Assembly (NCBI RefSeq): GCF_021134715.1
Contig: NC_060026.1
Coordinates: forward strand, 4,154,001-4,218,000
Length of the DNA: 64,000 bases
Origin: Daphnia pulex
Lineage: Eukaryota; Arthropoda; Branchiopoda; Diplostraca; Daphniidae
Reading direction: 5' to 3'
In this document: positions 58,601-64,000 of the stretch, piece after piece
How positions within the stretch are numbered: position 1 is the stretch's first letter
How the letters are laid out: each line of letters starts with the position of its first letter
Notes under the pieces: model-generated
Databases searched by the model: none
What the model was told of the DNA's origin: nothing
What the model saw: the letters and a program-made list of their open reading frames with translations, nothing else
Program-made: the position numbers and the translations under genes

Positions 58601-61082
58601 CATTTCGTGGATAGCATCGCGCTCTTTGATCATCTCTTGGATCTTTGTTCGCGACAGATCCAATTCCTCTCGAAGTTCGAGTTCGGTTTCTCGAGCAGTC
58701 TCCTGAAGTTCTTCATTCATGTCGTGTAGCTGTTCCAAATCGGCCACTGCGTCCTGGAGCTCGCCAATCTTCTCTTCGAGAGCCAAGTTGCGGTCCGTTA
58801 ACTGCTCTACCATTTCTTCGGCACCCAACGCCGCATCGACTTGCTCCTGCAATTCCGTTACCATAGCTCGCTGCTCCTCAACTTGAGCACTGAGAGACTG
58901 TTTGGCTTTTTTCAGATCGTTCAGCTCGCTCAGTTTGTCTTCCATCTCTTTCAACACGCGCTGGTGTTGATGCTTCTCATGAGCAGCCAAATCTCTCATT
59001 CTGTAGGAAGTAAATATTTCAATACATTTTTAGTAGAGGTTCATGGTAATAAAAGAAAATAACATACTTGACTAAAGTTTCCTTCATCCGGACGTTTTGC
59101 TGTTCCAACTGTTTCATTTCGAGACTAGAGCCAGCACCCTCAACACCTTTTTCGCTCATTTCAGCCTTTAGTAGTTCAAAGTCCAAAGTCAATTCTTCAA
59201 TCTTTTGCTTAGCTTGTTCAAGCTCCAATTGGAGACTTTCAGCCTAGAAATTAAAAATAGCGTTAGATAGATGTGTAACTTGATGTTAATAATATCTAAA
59301 GATACCTTTTCTTCCGCCATCTCCTTATCCAACGTCGCCATTTCCAACATTTCCTGATACTCGTCGTTGTCATGATTTTTAGACTGCTGATCAATTAGAG
59401 CATCTTTGGCTTCTTGCTTGACTCTCTGCAGCTCCTTCTGCAGTTGTGACTGAGATTCCAGGATTGCTCGTTTGAATTCAAGAAGCTGATCCAATTGCAG
59501 TCGCATCTTATCAGCCTCTTTGAGCTTTTCCTTGTCTTGATTTCGCCTAACTAGAAAATCAAAATAATAATAAAAGATTTGTTCTGGATTGTAAAAATAA
59601 AATTTGTTACTTTTCAATGTTTCCAGTTTTTCATTGAGATCGCGGATCTCGGCTTTGAGATTCTCGTTTTCTTGCGACAATTGCATTCCCGACACTCGTT
59701 CCTCAATAGCCATTGAGAGAGAAGGTGAGAGAGCCTGTCCAGGAGTAAACTGAGTTTTTAAGGTCTCAACAAAACCAGTCTAATGAAGCAAAAAATAAAA
59801 AGGGTAAATATTAAGGGAAACTATTTCAATGTCTACAATTTACTTCGACAAACTGTCCACTCGGAATTCCCCGCTTTCCGGCCAAATCTCCCTTAGGAGT
59901 AGCAGGCACGGAATCCTCGGCATTTTTGGGCGGAGGGTCCGTGCGTGAAGAAAGTGGGGTAGCGGTTTGCTGCTGAAGCGAACTAAGTTGTAATGAAGGT
60001 GTTTTAGGGGTAGCCAGTATGGGTAGCCTGAAAAATAATAGCTGAGAATCAGACTCTTGCATCAAAATACACGATCAACATCTAAGCATTGTGAATGAGC
60101 AAGCAAACCAAAGTATGTAAAACATCACACCCAAAACCCAATAAAAATTCAAAATCAAACCCCAATAAATGAAAATGGTGACGTGCTTCACACAACCATG
60201 CACAGATAGTAAAACCCCTACTTGAGCTTCCCTGGGGGAACACGCTTTTGCGTTGGACTCTTGACTTGAGGTGGACTCTTGATTCTGGCTAATGGAATCT
60301 TTGTCAGTTTTGAAGGAACGGAACTACTATTGCACAAATGAAGGGTGCATTGATCCCAGTATTAGTTTTTTTGGCGATGATTTATATGTAATGAAAGAGT
60401 TAGGGAAAGCCATCTATGCTAAAACTTGATCCATTTTACCTGGTTGATGAGAGTTTTGTCCTTGATGCAAGAAAATGAAAGAGTCAAAGTTATGCAAAGA
60501 ATTAATCAATGTTGTTGTAGATGCAAAGAACCACAAAGTGAACCATTCTTTCAGTATCAAGTTGAAAAATGCTTATCACACATTAAGAAACAATAAAAAT
60601 TCTAAGAAAATCACCTAAAGAAACATGCAGAAAATGTTTTAATGTGTACCTGCTCTTCACTTTTAACTTGTCTTCTGATACAGCTGGGGTTTCAGGTACT
60701 GGTGGTGACACTGATCTAGAGGCTGGCACATTATCGTCTGGCCCTTCATCTAACGGAATACAGCAGTTTTGTCTCACAAACATGCCATGGCTCTCTTTAC
60801 ACTGTAAATGAAGGCATACGAGTAGAAAGTCAGAAGGATTCCAATGGTGAAGACAAAGAAAAGATAGGTTACCGAAAAGTAGGTCTTCCCCATAACAGTT
60901 CCATTGTTTTTTCCTTTGGGGTCATCCAAGATGACTCCAATCCATTTTCCAGGACTGAAAAGGGTAGTTCCAACATAGGCAACAGTACCTCTTAATTTAT
61001 TTTGAGCATCCTTTACAACATCCACCCTTTGACCGACTTTGAGTGGTTTTTCCATCAACTTGGAAGGTGTTGATTCGGACAT
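55664..61082 (-). CDS. DCTN1: Dynactin subunit 1, p150Glued
   Basis: Eighteen minus-strand exons: 60873-61082, 60650-60801, 60440-60460, 60222-60326, 59844-60027, 59611-59779, 59306-59550, 59068-59243, 58327-59000, 58081-58268, 57688-58008, 57163-57612, 56992-57096, 56800-56925, 56247-56723, 56040-56174, 55885-55974 and 55664-55807. They total 3972 bases (1323 residues; human about 1280). The N-terminal CAP-Gly domain (residues about 25-90) contains GKNNG where the family consensus is GKNDG. A basic Ser/Pro/Lys region follows, partly coded by a 21-base microexon and by 60222-60326. Long coiled coils start near residue 290 ([40 protein letters not shown]). A second coiled coil spans 56247-57096. 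p150Glued links dynein to microtubules and cargo within dynactin. Intron 12 begins with GC instead of GT. Confidence 0.95.
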
Positions 61083-61592
61083 GGTTGATCAGGCTTGATT
61101 CACGGTTGACCAATACAATAGTGTAGTGGATGACGGAATAATAAAATGTATAAAATGTTTACAATAGTCCGAGAACGTGAATCTAGATCGCCTTGTTGTT
61201 ACAGGTGCAAAGAATCCAATGAGCAATGACACACCATAAGGCGTTGTCGGATATATGAAATCGGTTTCGGTTTGATAGAGCGTTTTGCGCGCGCGAGTTT
61301 AAATAAGAAAATTATTTCGAATAAAGATTTGGAATAATTTGGAATCATTAAATAGTTTGTGCTTTTATGGAGTATCGGAAACATTACGTTATTACGAACT
61401 GGATTGGAGGTTGTTGTTGGTATTTTTCAGAATTTCTTAGATCTTTAAAACAGTTCGAAAAATTTCTTAATCTTTTTACTATTCCATTAATTGACATTAC
61501 GTCAATGTTTTACAAAGACATAATTCCACCAATAAAAAAAATTGTGGCAATTCACTTTGTTCATTTGGCTGATATGTATTCATTCACTTAGT
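61083..61592. other. DCTN1 upstream region and OGA 3' flank
   Basis: About 510 bases between the DCTN1 start codon and the OGA stop, both on the minus strand. It must contain the DCTN1 promoter and OGA polyadenylation site. AT-rich, without a supported exon. Confidence 0.5.
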
Positions 61593-64000
61593 TTAGAATA
61601 TTCGACCGAAATACATAACATCTTCAACGTGCGCAACATTTTTAAGCTCCACAAATCCCAATCGGCTGTAGAATTCCATGGAAAAGACGTCAACGTCATA
61701 GACATGACAGCCCGAAGAGCCTTTGATGAAGAAATAAAAATGTTAATTTTAAAACAGGCACAACAATCAATCAATAATTTGAAAATAGCTAAATACCATG
61801 GGCTCGTAAAGCAGCTACAGCGCAAGTGAGCAAACGTTTGGAAACAGAGTGATCAATAACAGTGTCGGAGAGCCACATTTTCAGCTGGGATGGGTGGTAG
61901 GTGAGTAGAGCATCTGGCAAATCCTCCGTATGCAACTTTCGCAGCTTGGCAGCCAAATCCTGAATAAAGTAAAAGACTTAGCAACGCACAAGTGAAATGG
62001 AAAAACACACAGCTGAATATTTTACTTTAAGAGGGCCCGGAATGTTGGCGTCCTCGCTAGAGTTGCTTTGAAAGAGCTCGGCATATTTAGTTTGCATTTC
62101 CGGAATCCAAGCTACGCGCACTTGGCGTTGTAATTCCTTCGCATTCGCCGCGGCAGCGACAAATCCAACAACAGAGTGATCATCTTCTACGACGAAGCAA
62201 AATTCGGGCGACAATGTCAGAAAGGCCCCAAAGTTTCTAATCACGAGAGACAATTGAAATTAGGACGCACATTTGACTTGGAAATGCAACACAAATTTAC
62301 ATGTCCCCAAGAAGGTTAGGATAGGAATGCAACGTCTTTTCCATATCACAATAGGCAGCCCCGAGTCGGGCGATGTACAGACGACGAGACAGTTCGTAAA
62401 CACTGCGCTCGTCAGAAGCCAAATACGGTCTGATGGTGTAGACCTGTCGAGTGGGCGTCTCTGGACTTTTGTAGAGGAATAAATCATTGACGGATTCCAG
62501 TGGCAAAAGGCGCTAGAAATGCAAACATGTCTGATTAACCGGAATTCAAAAGTACAGCACAATCCGAGTTACCTGTAAATCTGCAGCCAAGCCTCCACGA
62601 AAGACCCACGGTTCTTGTTCTCCAGTTAGAAATCCCTGCTTCGATCCTTGATTAAATGCTGTAACGAAAGAAACAATTTTATCAACTCTGTGAACAAGTA
62701 ATTATGGAAAATCACAACTCACCCAGCCATTTGACGTAGGAATTCAACAAAGCCACGACTCCTCGCATGTCCCAGACGTACGGGTAGAGCTCGTACAGCA
62801 ACTCTCGGTTATTGATGTACGTCAGACGTGTAAACAATCTGTTCAGGGCACGTGACATGGCGTCGAACTTCTCGGCGCGGTGGTGCCACTCCTTGACCTC
62901 GGGGGAGCCGGCTGCAGTCGGTTTGGACGGATTGCTGGCGACCAAGTGAGCATTCAATTTCAACCAGCTGAACTCTTGGAGCAGCTGCATTCCCTGCGGC
63001 CCGTGCTCGAACGGCAGGTAAAATAAATCACAGAGGAGGCAAAGGTCGTCGACGCCGAGTAGGTAGTCCTCCTCCTCTTCCTTCCTCTCGCTCTCCATGA
63101 CAATGTCGCCTTCTTCGTGATCGGGAGCGCCGGGCATTTCCTCTTTCAACGGCGACTCTTTGATGTCATTATCGTCCACGTCCTCCACATCCAGATTCTT
63201 GGCTTGGGATGAGGCACTTGACGCGCTTTCGACCGTTTCCATCGGCTCTAGGCATTCGGCTACTCGGTCCAAACTGACCATACTGGCACTTTCGGCGCTC
63301 TCCGTGCCATCCACGAGGCAGGGCGTCAGAGTGGCATCACTAGCGAGTTCATTGGCATCCTGTAAATAAACAATCAAAAGAATAAAACGTGCCACACAAA
63401 TGATGAATAAAAGAAATCGGCAGTTTACCTCCGAACTGCTGTGATCGGCTGTGGGCATGGGGGCTGAACCTGGAGACGTGCCACCTTCCTCGAGGCTACT
63501 GGTGCTGCTACAGGCAACTGCGGATTGACCGGATGAGCTGAATGTGACGGGCGGTACATTATTTACGTGGGGCTTGCTGATGGGTCCCCACATGGACTTG
63601 GTTCGCTTGAACTCGGGGAGCCACAATTGTAAAGATTTCTTGAGCGCCAATCGCGGGTGGTATAGGAGCATGGGTAGGGAGGGATCCTCGTCGTCGCTAC
63701 GACCACTTCGGCTTTCCTGTTCCAGTTTGATGTCGGCAGAAACGGCGCTGACGGCATCGTTGCCCTGGTTTTCGTCCAGATTCTCGATGCTGCACTTACT
63801 CCACTGGGCGACCGTATGGATGGCGATGAAATTGGCACCGTACTCGCAATTGGGGTTGGTCAGGACTCCCTTCAGTTTCGTCAGCAAGGTGGAGGGTCGG
63901 CCAGAATAAGGACCGAGGAACAAACGCTTTTGATCGTAATCGTTGGCATGGAGGTTGTCCCATATCACTGGTTTGCGGCGAAGAACTTCTGCTAACTCGT
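61593..64000 (-). CDS. Oga: Protein O-GlcNAcase (OGA), C-terminal half, partial at window end
   Basis: Minus-strand exons 63429->64000, 62723-63359, 62573-62658, 62301-62512, 62026-62236, 61797-61959 and 61593-61720 join in frame to a stop at 61593. The visible N-terminal edge reads VIWDNLHANDYDQKRLFLGP and GVLTNPNCEYGANFIAIHT, the end of the GH84 catalytic domain of O-GlcNAcase; the catalytic Asp pair lies beyond the window. An acidic, Ser/Glu-rich linker follows, then the stalk helices (LCDLFYLPFEHGPQGMQLLQ), GEQEPWVFRGGLAADLQ and the pseudo-acetyltransferase domain ending EFYSRLGFVELKN...YFGRIF. OGA removes O-linked GlcNAc from nuclear and cytosolic proteins. The intron at 63360-63428 is itself open in frame, so its retention would not stop translation. 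Confidence 0.94.

Overview
The window looks like nuclear DNA of a small-genome arthropod, most likely a branchiopod crustacean of the Daphnia type. This is an inference from gene content: animal-only multi-exon genes, very short introns of mostly 50-90 bases, GC-rich third codon positions in coding exons, AT-rich introns and poly-Gln tracts. No database search was possible. Every gene model below was built by joining reading frames at GT-AG (once GC-AG) junctions. The summed exon lengths come out as whole codons in every complete model, which is the main internal check.

Layout. (1) 1-6958, + strand: the 3' part of a MAGI-type scaffold gene (end of a WW domain, then five PDZ domains), followed by a long 3' UTR. 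(2) About 7-18.9 kb: no coding sequence, rich in microsatellites. It probably holds a 5' UTR exon near 13.4-13.65 kb for the next gene. (3) 19094-20650, +: a three-exon gene for a 405-residue protein I do not recognise, with a repeated R-x-M-S motif. (4) 24412-27429, +: TAF1B/Rrn7, an RNA polymerase I initiation factor. It meets, tail to tail with 81 bases between stops, (5) EDRF1 on the - strand (27511-32032), which may have an extra upstream exon up to 32576. (6) 34519-37370, +: a three-exon gene for a 379-residue protein, also unrecognised. (7) 38392-42058: a probable transposable element with 14-bp inverted ends, inverted families of short subterminal words, exon-like fragments and a nested hAT MITE with a perfect 8-bp target duplication. 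(8) 42929-45072, -: GPAT4-type glycerol-3-phosphate acyltransferase, head to head with (9) MMS19 (45750-49725, +). (10) 50059-54049, -: an HSPA12-type Hsp70 with a very long N-terminal extension. (11) 55664-61082, -: dynactin p150Glued (DCTN1). (12) 61593-64000, -: the C-terminal half of O-GlcNAcase (OGA), cut by the window end.

The genes are independent housekeeping and signalling loci rather than one pathway. The parts most worth a second look are the transposon-like region at 38.4-42.1 kb, the two unrecognised genes, the alternative first exon of EDRF1, the paired E-boxes in front of TAF1B, and the non-canonical splice features in DCTN1 and MAGI.
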